The notes under the pieces were generated by a model. That model made no database searches. It was not told where the DNA came from and saw only the letters and a list, made by a program, of their open reading frames with translations. From Pseudazoarcus pumilus (GTDB lineage: Bacteria > Pseudomonadota > Gammaproteobacteria > Burkholderiales > Rhodocyclaceae), in NCBI RefSeq assembly GCF_002872475.1, contig NZ_CP025682.1, positions 682,001-746,000 on the forward strand: DNA of 64,000 bases, written 5' to 3'. This document shows positions 9,117-25,826 of the stretch, in pieces (position 1 is the first letter of the stretch; each line of letters opens with the position of its first letter). A program made the translations under genes and the position numbers.

Positions 9117-9509
9117 ATGCGACACTACGAAATCGTGTTCATCGTCCATCCGGACCAGTCCGAACAGGTCCCGGCGATGATCGAGCGCTACCAGACGCTC
9201 GTGACCGGCAGCGGTGGCCAGATCCACCGCCTGGAGGACTGGGGGCGTCGCCAGATGGCCTACCCGATCCAGAAGATGCACAAGGCCCACTACGTTCTGA
9301 TGAACATCGAGTGCGGCAACGAAGCGCTGGCCGAGCTCGAGCACGCCTTCAAGTTCAACGACGCCGTGCTGCGTCACCTTGTCATCCAGCGCAAGGACGC
9401 GGTCACCGTGGCCTCGCCGATGATGAAGGAAGAGAAGGCGCGCTCGCTGACGCCGAACGCCGAAGCGGGCGAGGGTGAAGGCGAAGCCAAGGCCAAGGAA
9501 GAGGCTTAA
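9117..9509 (+). CDS. rpsF: 30S ribosomal protein bS6
   Basis: 130 aa. Binds 16S rRNA as a heterodimer with bS18 in the small-subunit platform. [40 protein letters not shown] and [10 protein letters not shown] are the conserved bS6 strands. The tail after residue 105 is Glu/Ala/Lys-rich, as in E. coli S6, which is post-translationally glutamylated there. AAGGAG precedes the ATG by 6-7 bp. First gene of the rpsF-priB-rpsR-rplI cluster. Confidence 0.97.
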   Translation: MRHYEIVFIVHPDQSEQVPAMIERYQTLVTGSGGQIHRLEDWGRRQMAYPIQKMHKAHYVLMNIECGNEALAELEHAFKFNDAVLRHLVIQRKDAVTVASPMMKEEKARSLTPNAEAGEGEGEAKAKEEA

Positions 9510-9519
9510 GTCGCCAAAC

Positions 9520-9876
9520 GTGTCGGATTCCGGGGCGAACCGGTTCTGCGTCGAGGCGACGCTGGTCGAGTTGCAGCCCCTGCGCCATACCCCTGCGGGC
9601 GTGCCGGTCGCGGCATGCACGCTCAGGCATGAATCCCGTCAGGTCGAGGCCGGTGCGCCACGCGACGTGATGGTGGAGTTGCAGGCGGTGGCGCTCGGTG
9701 AGCTGGCGGCGATGCTTGCTGCGGCGAGGCCCGGAATGACGATGCGGGCGAGCGGATTCATGGCGGCGAAGAGTCTTCGCAGCCGGATTCCGGTGCTTCA
9801 TCTGAACGAGATCGAATTTCTGGAAGGAACGAAAAATGGCTTTCAAGCCCAAGTCCAAGTTCAAGAAAAAGGATGA
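9520..9876 (+). CDS. priB: Primosomal replication protein N (PriB)
   Basis: 118-aa OB-fold single-strand DNA-binding protein used in PriA-dependent replication restart. The core ([33 protein letters not shown]...) matches PriB. The start is GTG at 9520, 10 bp after the rpsF stop; an upstream in-frame ATG lies inside rpsF and would add a Lys/Arg-rich tail not seen in the family. The usual end, near IEFLEGTK, is extended so that the last 41 bp overlap the start of rpsR in another frame. Confidence 0.92.
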   Translation: MSDSGANRFCVEATLVELQPLRHTPAGVPVAACTLRHESRQVEAGAPRDVMVELQAVALGELAAMLAAARPGMTMRASGFMAAKSLRSRIPVLHLNEIEFLEGTKNGFQAQVQVQEKG

Positions 9877-10111
9877 TCGCCGCGGTGGCGGTCTGTTCAA
9901 GCGTCGCAAGTTTTGCCGTTTCACGGCCGAGAAGATCGAGGAGATCGACTACAAGGATGTCGACCTGCTCAAGGACTTCGTGACCGAGACCGGCAAGATC
10001 ATGCCGGCCCGCATCACCGGTACCAAGGCCGGCTACCAGCGCCAGCTGTCGACGGCGGTCAAGCGCGCGCGCTTCCTGGCCCTGCTGCCTTACACCGATC
10101 TGCACAAGTAA
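9836..10111 (+). CDS. rpsR: 30S ribosomal protein bS18
   Basis: 91 aa. Partner of bS6 on the 30S platform. Conserved [31 protein letters not shown], then the [28 protein letters not shown] signature. The basic N terminus [13 protein letters not shown] is typical. GGAAGGA lies 5' to the ATG, inside priB. rplI follows after 12 bp. Confidence 0.97.
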   Translation: MAFKPKSKFKKKDDRRGGGLFKRRKFCRFTAEKIEEIDYKDVDLLKDFVTETGKIMPARITGTKAGYQRQLSTAVKRARFLALLPYTDLHK

Positions 10112-10123
10112 GGAGAGCCGGAC

Positions 10124-10576
10124 ATGCAAATCATTCTGCTCGAGAAAGTCGTCAACCTCGGTGTGCTCGGCGACATCGTCAAGGTCAAGGACGGCTACGC
10201 CCGTAACTTTCTGATCCCGCAGGGCAAGGCCAAGCGTGCGACCGAGGCCAACAAGGCTGAATTCGAGACGCGCCGCGCCGAGTTCGAGCGCGCCCAGGCC
10301 GAGAAGCTCGCCGAAGCGCAGGGCATCGCCGCGAAGCTCGAAGGCCACATGGTCCAGGTCGAACGCAAGGCCGGCATGGATGGCCGCCTGTTCGGCTCGG
10401 TCGGCAATGCCGACATCGCCGATGCGCTCAAAGCCCAAGGCTTCGACATCGATCGCAGCGCCATCCGCATGCCGGACGGCCCGATCAAGCAGGTCGGCGA
10501 TGTACAGGTCGACATCGCGCTGCATCCGGATGTGATCGCGCCGATCACCGTTTCGGTGCTGGGCGACCAGCAGTAA
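10124..10576 (+). CDS. rplI: 50S ribosomal protein bL9
   Basis: 150 aa. The N-terminal RNA-binding domain ([36 protein letters not shown]) is followed by a long helix rich in Glu/Ala/Arg (residues 40-75) and the C-terminal domain, ending VSVLGDQQ. It binds 23S domain V near the L1 stalk. Strong AAGGAGAG ribosome site. Last gene of the cluster; a terminator follows. Confidence 0.97.
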   Translation: MQIILLEKVVNLGVLGDIVKVKDGYARNFLIPQGKAKRATEANKAEFETRRAEFERAQAEKLAEAQGIAAKLEGHMVQVERKAGMDGRLFGSVGNADIADALKAQGFDIDRSAIRMPDGPIKQVGDVQVDIALHPDVIAPITVSVLGDQQ

Positions 10577-10599
10577 GACGGCTGCGCGGCTGTCAGAGC

Positions 10600-10631
10600 G
10601 GGGCTGTCTTCGGGCAGCCCCGTTTTCGTTT
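10600..10631 (+). terminator. Rho-independent terminator after rplI
   Basis: GGGGCTG (10600-10606) pairs with CAGCCCC (10615-10621) around a TCTTCGGG-type loop, followed by GTTTTCGTTT. It lies 24 bp after the rplI stop. Confidence 0.82.
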
Positions 10632-10723
10632 ACCGCGCGAGTGTCGTGCCGCGGGAGCGCTTGGGTGCACGCTTGCGATCCGGGCTAGAATCCGGGATTG
10701 AACTGTGTTCCGGAAGTGTCCCG

Positions 10724-12112
10724 ATGGCCAGTCTGCCGACCGATTTTTCCGCCGATCCCCAGATCGGCGCGATTCGCCTGCCGCCGCATTCGATCGAGGC
10801 CGAGCAGGCGCTGATCGGCGGCATTCTGCTCGACAATGCGGCGTGGGAGCGGATCGCCGATCTGGTCTCGGAGGTGGACTTCTACCGCGACGATCACCGT
10901 CGCATCTATGCGCACATCGCCAAGCTGATCGACCAGGGCAAGCCGGCCGACGTCGTCACGGTGTTCGAGTCGCTGGAGAAGTCCAACGAGTCCGAGCGCG
11001 CCGGTGGGCTGGCGTACATCGCCGAGATCGCCAACAGTACGCCGTCGGCGGCCAATATCCGGCGTTACGCCGAGATCGTTCGCGAACGTGCTCTCCTGCG
11101 CAAGATGGTCGCCGTCGGCGACGAAATCGCCGCGAGTGCGCTCAATCCGTCCGGGCGCGACGCCAAGTCTTTGCTCGACCAGGCCGAGGCCAGGGTCTTC
11201 GAGATCGCGGAGGCCGGTGCCAAGGATGCCGGCGGCTTCGAGTCGATCCAGCCCCTGCTGCGCAAGGTCGCCGATCGTGTGCAGGAGCTCTACGATCGCG
11301 ACAACCCGAATGACGTCACCGGTGTGCCCACGGGTCTGATCGACCTCGACGAGAAGACCTCCGGCCTGCAGCCGTCGGACATGATCATCGTCGCCGGACG
11401 CCCGGCCATGGGCAAGACCTCCTTCGCGCTCAACATCGCCGAGCATGTGGCGGTCGATTGCGGTCTGCCGGTGGGCATCTTCTCGATGGAGATGCCGGGC
11501 ACCCAGCTCGCAACGCGCTTCATCTCGTCGATCGGTCGCATCGACCAGACCAAGTTGCGTACCGGGCGTCTGTCGGACGAGGACTGGCAGCGGCTCACTG
11601 CCGCGATGGGACGGCTGTATGAAGCGCCGATCTTCATCGACGAGACGCCAGGGCTGAATCCGATCGACCTGCGTGCTCGCGCGCGCAGGCTCGCCCGCAA
11701 GTGCGGCAAGCTTGGTCTGATCGTCGTCGATTACCTGCAGTTGATGACCGGCATACGCGACAACGACAACCGTGCCTCCGAACTGTCCGACATCTCGCGC
11801 TCGGTGAAATCTCTGGCCAAGGAGCTCAACGTGCCGATCATCGCGCTGTCGCAGCTCAATCGCAGTCTCGAACAACGCCCCAACAAGCGGCCGGTGATGT
11901 CGGACCTGCGCGAATCGGGTGCCATCGAGCAGGATGCGGACATCATCATGTTCATCTACCGCGACGAGGTCTACAACCCGGATTCGCCCGACAAGGGCTC
12001 GGCCGAGCTGATCATCGGCAAGCACCGTAACGGCCCGACGGGCATGGTGCGGCTGGCCTTCCGCGGTGAGTGCACCCGCTTCGATAATTTCGTATCCGGC
12101 GTAAACTACTGA
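10724..12112 (+). CDS. dnaB: Replicative DNA helicase DnaB
   Basis: 462-aa hexameric helicase that unwinds DNA ahead of the replisome. N-terminal DnaB domain (LPPHSIEAEQALIGGILLDNAAWE), linker, and a RecA-fold C-terminal domain with Walker A GRPAMGKT at residues 225-232, LIVVDYLQLM and the SRSLKALAKELNVPIIALSQLNR-type motif. I chose ATG 10724 (MASLPTDFS) because it gives the standard short N terminus; the frame is open 78 bp further 5' across a TAGAAT -10-like element (10686-10691). It stands alone between the rplI terminator and the rRNA promoter. The order rplI-dnaB is common in proteobacteria. Confidence 0.96.
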   Translation: MASLPTDFSADPQIGAIRLPPHSIEAEQALIGGILLDNAAWERIADLVSEVDFYRDDHRRIYAHIAKLIDQGKPADVVTVFESLEKSNESERAGGLAYIAEIANSTPSAANIRRYAEIVRERALLRKMVAVGDEIAASALNPSGRDAKSLLDQAEARVFEIAEAGAKDAGGFESIQPLLRKVADRVQELYDRDNPNDVTGVPTGLIDLDEKTSGLQPSDMIIVAGRPAMGKTSFALNIAEHVAVDCGLPVGIFSMEMPGTQLATRFISSIGRIDQTKLRTGRLSDEDWQRLTAAMGRLYEAPIFIDETPGLNPIDLRARARRLARKCGKLGLIVVDYLQLMTGIRDNDNRASELSDISRSVKSLAKELNVPIIALSQLNRSLEQRPNKRPVMSDLRESGAIEQDADIIMFIYRDEVYNPDSPDKGSAELIIGKHRNGPTGMVRLAFRGECTRFDNFVSGVNY

Positions 12113-12172
12113 TCGATCAGCGCTGTATGGATGCGTTCCGGATAACTGTCCGAAAATCCCTCGCAAGGCGTA

Positions 12173-12200
12173 TTGACACCCCGTTTGTGACCCTTATACT
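12173..12200 (+). promoter_or_regulatory. rRNA operon P1 promoter
   Basis: TTGACA (12173-12178), 16-bp spacer, TATACT (12195-12200), then a GC-rich discriminator (GCGCGGCT) as expected of a ppGpp-sensitive rRNA promoter. It lies about 280 bp before the 16S start. Confidence 0.88.
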
Positions 12201-12482
12201 GCGCGGCTCGCTGCTTCGAGCGCGCTGTTTTGTGGTGCGGGATTCGGGGTTGTGAGGGGCGTTCCGGGGTGTTGAGGATTTGCTCTGGGGTGCTTGACGA
12301 AGCGTGCTGCGTTGTTCATACTCTCGCTTCTTCGCTGCCGGGTGGCAGCGGTTCTTTAAAAATTTGGACAATCGATAAGTGTGGGTGCTTGGTCGGTTGT
12401 GGATCTGCGAGGCCTTCGGGTCTCGGGAATCACAAAGATTGAGTGCTCATTTTGTCAGCAATGACTTTGAGTGCTGTGGATT
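12201..12482 (+). other. rRNA leader with boxA and 16S processing stem
   Basis: No gene. It holds a boxA-like GTTCTTTAAAAATTT at 12351-12365 for NusB/S10 antitermination. It also has GGACAATCGATAAGTGTGGG (from 12366), which is complementary to CCCACAACTTATCGATTGTCC after 16S (to 14083); the two form the RNase III processing stem around 16S. Confidence 0.75.
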
Positions 12483-14028
<1,546 letters not shown>

Positions 14029-14119
14029 AAGAGAAGAACGGGTTCGCAGTCGTCTTCAAGCGCCCACAACTTATCGATTGTCCGGATGAAAGAAGAGCCT
14101 CGAACGAAGAAGTGCCCGA

Positions 14120-14196
14120 GGGTCTGTAGCTCAGCTGGTTAGAGCACCGTCTTGATAAGGCGGGGGTCGTTGGTTCGAACCCAACCAGACCCACCA
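14120..14196 (+). tRNA. ileT: tRNA-Ile (GAT)
   Basis: 77 nt. Acceptor GGGTCTG pairs with CAGACCC, then A73 and an encoded CCA. Anticodon loop CTTGATAAG gives GAT. Lies in the 16S-23S spacer. Confidence 0.98.
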
Positions 14197-14224
14197 CTGA
14201 TCAGATTGTGCGCACACAACGCGG

Positions 14225-14300
14225 GGGGCTGTAGCTCAGCTGGGAGAGCATCGGCTTTGCAAGCCGAGGGTCGTCGGTTCGATCCCGACCAGCTCCACCA
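14225..14300 (+). tRNA. alaT: tRNA-Ala (TGC)
   Basis: 76 nt. Acceptor GGGGCTG pairs with CAGCTCC (one G-T), then ACCA. Anticodon loop CTTTGCAAG gives TGC. 28 bp after tRNA-Ile, the standard Ile-Ala spacer pair. Confidence 0.98.
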
Positions 14301-14620
14301 GAGTACTGGGGGCGTACAGACCGATTCGTTCGAAGTGAAGACAGGTTAAGCAGTGTAGCCCCGCCCCGGCGGTGATGAGGGGGGTGAGGCTGTAGTGCTT
14401 AGCCTTGGCTTTTTGAGGCTTGCGTTCTTTAACAAATTGGGAAGTGTAAAGCGTGTGGCCGCCGGCGTTTATGTCAGGTCGGTGGCTACATGGGTTGTGT
14501 GATTGCATTGAAACAAATCGCGCTGCGCTGGCTTTGAACCGGCACGGTGGAGCGCGAGAAGCGCACGAGACGCGTTGAGTGCCGATGACTGGTTCCCTGG
14601 TGACAGGGGGCATGGTTATA
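14301..14620 (+). other. 16S-23S spacer with second boxA and 23S processing arm
   Basis: No gene. A boxA-like CGTTCTTTAACAAATTGG is at 14423-14440. CATGGTTATAGGATCAAGC (14611-14629) is a perfect 19-nt complement of GCTTGATCCTATAACCATG (17582-17600) and forms the RNase III stem around 23S. Confidence 0.75.
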
Positions 14621-17591
<2,971 letters not shown>

Positions 17592-17690
17592 ATAACCATG
17601 CAACACAACGTGAATCCGTGCGCTCGACGCAATCACGCAGCCCAACACAACAAACACACGCCAAACACCCCCAATTTGTTACCCGTCAAA

Positions 17691-17805
17691 GTCTGACGAC
17701 CATAGCAGCCTGGAACCACACCTTCCCATCCCGAACAGGAACGTGAAACAGGCCCGCGCCGATGATAGTGCAGATTACCTGTGTGAAAGTAGGTCATCGT
17801 CAGAC
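17691..17805 (+). rRNA. rrf: 5S ribosomal RNA
   Basis: About 115 nt. GTCTGACGA at the 5' end pairs with TCGTCAGAC at the 3' end. Internal CCCATCCCGAACAGG and GATGATAGTG fit loops B-D. Ends accurate to a base or two. The 17592-17690 spacer holds only the 23S processing arm. Confidence 0.96.
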
Positions 17806-17816
17806 TAACCAACAGC

Positions 17817-17854
17817 AAAAAGCCGCTGAATCAAATCGATTCAGCGGCTTTTTT
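17817..17854. terminator. Bidirectional terminator: rRNA operon and apaG
   Basis: AGCCGCTGAATC (17821-17832) pairs with GATTCAGCGGCT (17838-17849) around AAATC, with a T6 run on the plus side and A4-5 before the stem, so it also works for apaG transcribed from the right. 12-bp perfect stem. Confidence 0.92.
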
Positions 17855-17914
17855 GCGTCCGCGCTCCGCGAGTGAGAAGGGTCTGCGAGGGCTGTTCGAC
17901 GCCCCCGCGGTGAT

Positions 17915-18298
17915 TCAGTTGAGCGTGTGGGGGACGGCGAGTCGGAACGGCTCGATGATGGCATCGAAGGCGTGTCCGTCGGCTGCGACCATGCGATAGC
18001 TGCCGTGCATCGTCCCGACAGGGGTGCTGAGAATGGCGCCGCTGGTATAGCGATGATGTTCGCCGGGGACGATGGTCGGTTGTTTTCCGACGACGCCGTC
18101 GCCCCGCACTTCCTCGACTTCGCCCGTGCCATCTGTAATGACCCAGTGCCGGCTCATCAGCCGTGCGGCGATACTGCCATGATTGGTGACGGTAATATGG
18201 TAGGCGAAGGCAAAGCGCCCATTGGCCGGGTCGGACTGTGCCGCTACATACTCCGTCACGGCTTCGACGCGCACGTCGTACTGGTCAGCTTCGTTCAT
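17915..18298 (-). CDS. apaG: ApaG protein
   Basis: 127 aa, single-domain immunoglobulin-like fold (DUF525). It is linked in E. coli to the Co2+/Mg2+ phenotype and the ksgA-apaGH group; the biochemical role is unsettled. Conserved [55 protein letters not shown]...[10 protein letters not shown] is the family signature. GAGGAG precedes the ATG. Here it is not next to apaH or ksgA but divergent from purB. Confidence 0.93.
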   Translation of the reverse strand: MNEADQYDVRVEAVTEYVAAQSDPANGRFAFAYHITVTNHGSIAARLMSRHWVITDGTGEVEEVRGDGVVGKQPTIVPGEHHRYTSGAILSTPVGTMHGSYRMVAADGHAFDAIIEPFRLAVPHTLN

Positions 18299-18358
18299 GC
18301 AACTCCTCGTGGCTGTCGGGGCGGCACCCGAATGCGGGTAAAGTCACCTCTCGGTTAA

Positions 18359-19756
<1,398 letters not shown>

Positions 19757-19765
19757 GGAGGGGTG

Positions 19766-20092
19766 ATGAGTAGCATCGGATTCGCGGCAGTGCTCAAGCA
19801 GCTACCCAAGGTATCCCATCTGGCGAGCATCGAGTTGCTCGACGACGGCGACGCCGTAGTCGCGACGATCGAGAACAGGCCGGGCCAGGGTGGTTCGCTC
19901 GCCGTCTACAATCATCTTGCCCAGGTCCACGGTGCGATCACGCCGGAGGCCGCGAGGAAGGGGTTAGAGCTGTTTTCGGAACACACCGAGGATGCACTCG
20001 CCAATCCCGGCAAGCACCCGAACATCGATCGGTTGATCGGGCTGGTGGAACGCGGCGAGACGCTGCGCGTCAAGCATCGGTTCGCGTTGTAG
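19766..20092 (+). CDS. DUF2322-like conserved protein
   Basis: 108 aa, cytosolic. The segments ENRPGQGGSLAVYNHLAQVHGAITPEAARKGLELFSEHTEDALANPGKHPNIDRLIGLVERGETL resemble the uncharacterised DUF2322 family of beta- and gammaproteobacteria, assigned from memory. ATG 19766 is preferred over the GTG just before it, since GAGGAGGG is well spaced from the ATG. It follows purB closely and is probably co-transcribed. Function unknown. Confidence 0.7.
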   Translation: MSSIGFAAVLKQLPKVSHLASIELLDDGDAVVATIENRPGQGGSLAVYNHLAQVHGAITPEAARKGLELFSEHTEDALANPGKHPNIDRLIGLVERGETLRVKHRFAL

Positions 20093-20114
20093 CGTGTACT
20101 GACCGGCAGACATG

Positions 20115-20141
20115 AAAAAGCCCCGCAGCGCGGGGCTTTTT
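20115..20141. terminator. Bidirectional terminator between convergent purB and secF units
   Basis: AAAAAGCCCCGC (20115-20126), loop AGC, GCGGGGCTTTTT (20130-20141): perfect 12-bp dyad with A and T runs on the two sides. It serves the purB/DUF2322 transcript and the secDF transcript. Confidence 0.93.
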
Positions 20142-20160
20142 CATGTCAGGACGGAAAAGC

Positions 20161-21093
20161 TCAGACGACGGCTTCTTCCTTGTCCTTCTTGGGCTTGACG
20201 AACTGTTCGCGCGACACCCCGAACCACATCACGAGTGGGCTCGAAACCAGCACCGAGGAGTAGATGCCGAAGATGATACCGATGGTCAGCGCCAGCGCGA
20301 AGTAGTGCAGGGTTTCGCCGCCAAAGATCAGCATCGACAGGACCACCATCAAGGTACTGCCGTGCGTGATCACGGTGCGCGACATGGTGCGCGTGATCGC
20401 GTGATCGATGACTTCGGTCGTGCTCAGCCCGCGGCGCTTGCGGAAGGTCTCGCGTACGCGGTCGAAGATGACCACGGTCTCGTTGACCGAATAGCCGAGT
20501 ACGGCCAGCACGGCGGCGAGCACGGGGAGCGAGAACTCCCACTGGAAGAAGGCGAAGAAGCCGATGATGATGAGAACGTCGTGCAGGTTGGCGATGCTCG
20601 CCGCCAGCGCGAAGCGCCACTCGAAGCGCATCGCCAGATAGGCCATCATGCCGACCATCACGAACAGCAGGGCCATGCCGCCGTCGGCCGCCAGTTCCTT
20701 GCCGATCTGCGGGCCGACGAACTCCACTCGGCGCAATTCGGGCTCGGGGCCGTCGATCGAGCTCAGCGTGGCCATCACGTTCTCGGAAACCCGGTCGGCC
20801 TCGAGGTCGTCGCGGTTGGGCAGGCGAACCAGGATGTCGCGGGCGCTGCCGAAATTCTGCACCTGCGCGTCCGAGTAACCGGCGTCAGACAGCGCCTGAC
20901 GGATGTCCTCGACGCGCGGTGGCTGCGGGTAGCTCACCTCGACCAGGGTGCCGCCGGTGAATTCCACCGACAGATTCAGCCCGCGCATGGCGATGAAGAT
21001 CACCGCCAGCGCGAAGGTCACCAGCGAGATGATGTTGAACTTCAGCGCATGGCGCATGAAGGGGATGTCGTTCTTGATGCGGAAGAATTCCAT
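20161..21093 (-). CDS. secF: Protein translocase subunit SecF
   Basis: 310 aa. With SecD and YajC it uses the proton gradient to help SecYEG release exported proteins. One N-terminal span (residues about 15-35), a periplasmic P4 domain, and five more spans from about residue 130; motifs NLHDVLIIIGFFAFF and GYSVNETVVIFDRVRE are typical. A Lys/Glu-rich tail follows (KPKKDKEEAVV). It starts 23 bp after secD. Confidence 0.96.
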   Translation of the reverse strand: MEFFRIKNDIPFMRHALKFNIISLVTFALAVIFIAMRGLNLSVEFTGGTLVEVSYPQPPRVEDIRQALSDAGYSDAQVQNFGSARDILVRLPNRDDLEADRVSENVMATLSSIDGPEPELRRVEFVGPQIGKELAADGGMALLFVMVGMMAYLAMRFEWRFALAASIANLHDVLIIIGFFAFFQWEFSLPVLAAVLAVLGYSVNETVVIFDRVRETFRKRRGLSTTEVIDHAITRTMSRTVITHGSTLMVVLSMLIFGGETLHYFALALTIGIIFGIYSSVLVSSPLVMWFGVSREQFVKPKKDKEEAVV

Positions 21094-21116
21094 CTTTGCT
21101 TGTTCCCTGCGTGCGA

Positions 21117-22955
21117 TCAGCCGATCGCCAGGCGGTCGATCTTGCGACGACGCCCGTAGATGAGGTTCACGATCATGCGTGAAACGAGGATCGCGCTGAA
21201 CATCGAGGTCAGAATGCCCAGGCAGTGCACCACGGCGAAGCCGCGCACCGGGCCGGAGCCAAACACCAGCAGTGCGATGCCGGCGATCAGGGTGGTGATG
21301 TTCGCGTCGAGAATGGTGCCGAAGGCGCGCTCGTAGCCGGCCGTGATCGCCGCCTGCGGGGTGACGCCGTTGTTTATTTCTTCACGGATGCGCTCGTTGA
21401 TCAGCACGTTGGCGTCAATCGCCATGCCGATGGTCAGCGCCATCGCGGCGATGCCCGGCAGGGTCAGTGTTGCCTGCAGCAGGGACAGCAGTGCGATGAG
21501 CAGTCCCAGGTTGGCGGTCAGCGCGATCACCGACACCAGGCCGAACAGCGTGTAGTAGACGGTCATGAACACGGCGATCGCGACGAAGCCCCACAATACC
21601 GAGTTGAAGCCCTTGGAGATGTTCTCCGCGCCCAGGCTGGGGCCGACCGTGCGTTCCTCGATGATCTCCATCGGTGCGGCGAGGCTGCCCGAGCGCAGCA
21701 GCAGCGCGATGCGGTTGGCCTCCTCGACGCTCATGCTGCCCGAAATCTGCACGCGCCCGCCGCCGATCTCGGTGCGGATCACCGGGGCCGTGACGACTTC
21801 GCCACGCCCCTTCTCGAACAACAGAATGGCCATGCGCTTGCCCACGTTGTCGCGCGTGACGTCGCGGAAGATGCGTGAGCCGGGCGAATCCAGCGTCAGA
21901 TGCACGGCCGGATCGTTGGTCTGACTGTCGAAGCCGGGTTGCGCGTCGGTCAGGCGGTCGCCCGTGAGGATCACGTCGTTCTTGACCAGCAGCGGGCCGC
22001 CGCCCCGTTCCGTGTACAACTCCGTGCCGAAAGGCACCTGGCCGTTGAGCGCATCCTCGATCGCGCCGGGCGAATCGTCGACCAGGCGCACTTCCAGGGT
22101 CGCGGTGCGCCCGAGGATGTCCTTGGCCTTGGCCACGTCCTGCACGCCGGGCAGCTGCACGACGATGCGGTCCGCGCCCTGTTGCTGGATGATCGGCTCG
22201 GCCACGCCCAGTTCGTTGATGCGGTTGCGCAGCGTCGTGATGTTCTGCGTGATCGCGAATTCGCGGATGGTCTGTGCCGCCTGCGGCAGCAGCGAGGCGA
22301 TCAGCTTGTAGTCGTTCTCGCCATCGTCGCGAGCGGCCAGTTCCAGGTCGCTGTTGCCGGAGGAAATCGCGCGGCGTGCGGCTTCGCGTTGCTCGGTGTC
22401 GCGAAAGCGCAGCTCGATGGTATTGCCTTCACGCGTCACGCCGGCATGCCGGATGCGGCGGTCGCGCAGCAGCGTGCGCAGGTCGCCGGTGGTCGAGTCG
22501 AGGCGGTTGGTGATGGCGCCGGCCATGTCGACCTCGAGCAGAAAGTGCACGCCGCCGCGCAGGTCCAGGCCCAGGTACATCGGCAGGGCGTTGATCGAGG
22601 TCAGCCAGTTGGGGGTGGCCGGCAGCAGGTTGAGCGCGACAATGTAGGACGGATCCTGCGGATCGGGGTTGAGCGCGGCGTCGATGGTGTCGCGTGCGCG
22701 CAGCTGCTCTTCGGTGTCCGCGAAGCGGAAGCGGATGCTGTTCTCGTCGGCGAACACGCCGGTGTGCTGCAGGTCGGTGGCGGTCAATTCGGACTCGAGC
22801 CGGCCGATCAGTGACTGGTCGAGCTGCACGGTCGACTTGGCGCTCGAGACCTGTACCGCAGGCACTTCGCCGTAGAAATTCGGGATGGTGTAGATCAGGC
22901 CGAAGACCAGCACCAAGCAGATCAGGATGTTCTTCCAGAGCGGATAGCGGTTCAT
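21117..22955 (-). CDS. secD: Protein translocase subunit SecD
   Basis: 612 aa, normal for proteobacteria. N-terminal span (residues 8-26), a large periplasmic P1 domain including LGLDLRGGVHFLLEVD, a NRINELGVAEPIIQQQGADRIVVQLPGV segment, and a C-terminal membrane domain with MALTIGMAIDANVLINERIREE. RND-superfamily motor. It lies between yajC and secF on the same strand, the classic order. Confidence 0.97.
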   Translation of the reverse strand: MNRYPLWKNILICLVLVFGLIYTIPNFYGEVPAVQVSSAKSTVQLDQSLIGRLESELTATDLQHTGVFADENSIRFRFADTEEQLRARDTIDAALNPDPQDPSYIVALNLLPATPNWLTSINALPMYLGLDLRGGVHFLLEVDMAGAITNRLDSTTGDLRTLLRDRRIRHAGVTREGNTIELRFRDTEQREAARRAISSGNSDLELAARDDGENDYKLIASLLPQAAQTIREFAITQNITTLRNRINELGVAEPIIQQQGADRIVVQLPGVQDVAKAKDILGRTATLEVRLVDDSPGAIEDALNGQVPFGTELYTERGGGPLLVKNDVILTGDRLTDAQPGFDSQTNDPAVHLTLDSPGSRIFRDVTRDNVGKRMAILLFEKGRGEVVTAPVIRTEIGGGRVQISGSMSVEEANRIALLLRSGSLAAPMEIIEERTVGPSLGAENISKGFNSVLWGFVAIAVFMTVYYTLFGLVSVIALTANLGLLIALLSLLQATLTLPGIAAMALTIGMAIDANVLINERIREEINNGVTPQAAITAGYERAFGTILDANITTLIAGIALLVFGSGPVRGFAVVHCLGILTSMFSAILVSRMIVNLIYGRRRKIDRLAIG

Positions 22956-23045
22956 GACTGGGTCGCTGTTCGTGGGAGTGCGGGCCGCGCGGGCGGCGGC
23001 CCGAAGTGGCGCCGGCGGGCATGGCTGCCGCCGGCGCTGCGGGGA

Positions 23046-23372
23046 TCAGCTGGCGCGCAGCGTGCCCTTGGGCAGGACGGTGGCGACGGCTCCGCGCTGG
23101 ACGACGATGTTGACGTTGTCGGCCACCTCGAGATTGACGAAGTTGTCATCGATCTCGGAAATGCGTCCGGCCATGCCGCCCTGGGTGATGACTTCATCGC
23201 CCTTGGCGAGCGCGGCGACCATGGCCTTGTGTTCCTTCGCACGCTTCATCTGCGGGCGGATCATCAGGAACCACAGGATCACGAACATCAGGATCAGCGG
23301 CAGCAGTCCCATCAGGCCGCCGGTGGCCGAGGCGTCGCCCGCGGCCTGGGCGTATGCGTTGGAAATGAACAC
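23046..23372 (-). CDS. yajC: Sec translocon accessory protein YajC
   Basis: 108 aa. One membrane helix (about residues 20-40, LMGLLPLILMFVILWFLMI) followed by RPQMKRAKEHKAMVAALAKGDEVITQGGMAGRI, the family hallmark. Partner of SecDF. A perfect TATAAT lies on the minus strand about 30-40 bp upstream (23405-23410), probably the promoter of the yajC-secD-secF unit. Confidence 0.96.
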   Translation of the reverse strand: MFISNAYAQAAGDASATGGLMGLLPLILMFVILWFLMIRPQMKRAKEHKAMVAALAKGDEVITQGGMAGRISEIDDNFVNLEVADNVNIVVQRGAVATVLPKGTLRAS

Positions 23373-23442
23373 TCTTGTCTCCGGTTTGGGTTGACGAACG
23401 GGCCATTATAACAACACCAAAGCCCTTGTGCTGCCAGCGAAT

Positions 23443-25582
<2,140 letters not shown>

Positions 25583-25586
25583 TGTA

Positions 25587-25615
25587 TTGCCGCTCCCGGG
25601 GGTGTCGTGGATAAT
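25587..25615 (+). promoter_or_regulatory. Promoter of tRNA-Leu(CAA)
   Basis: TTGCCG (25587-25592), 17-bp spacer, GATAAT (25610-25615), and a GC-rich start region, 14 bp before the mature tRNA. Confidence 0.65.
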
Positions 25616-25628
25616 ACGGCGCTCCCCG

Positions 25629-25715
25629 GCCGGGGTGGCGGAATCGGTAGACGCAGCGGACTCAAAATCCGCCGCTGGCGACAGCGTGAGGGTTCGAGTC
25701 CCTCTCCCGGCACCA
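25629..25715 (+). tRNA. tRNA-Leu (CAA)
   Basis: 87 nt with a long variable arm (class II). Acceptor GCCGGGG pairs with TCCCGGC, then A and an encoded CCA. Anticodon stem GCGGA/TCCGC with loop CTCAAAA gives CAA. Confidence 0.97.
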
Positions 25716-25826
25716 CGTTGGCGGGCGGTGCCCTGCCGGCCGGAGTGCGAAGCGGCGCGATGATAGCATTGCCGCCGTTCGGCCGATGCGTTCGCGCCTG
25801 CCGATCCGTTTCGCGCCGGAGGCCGC

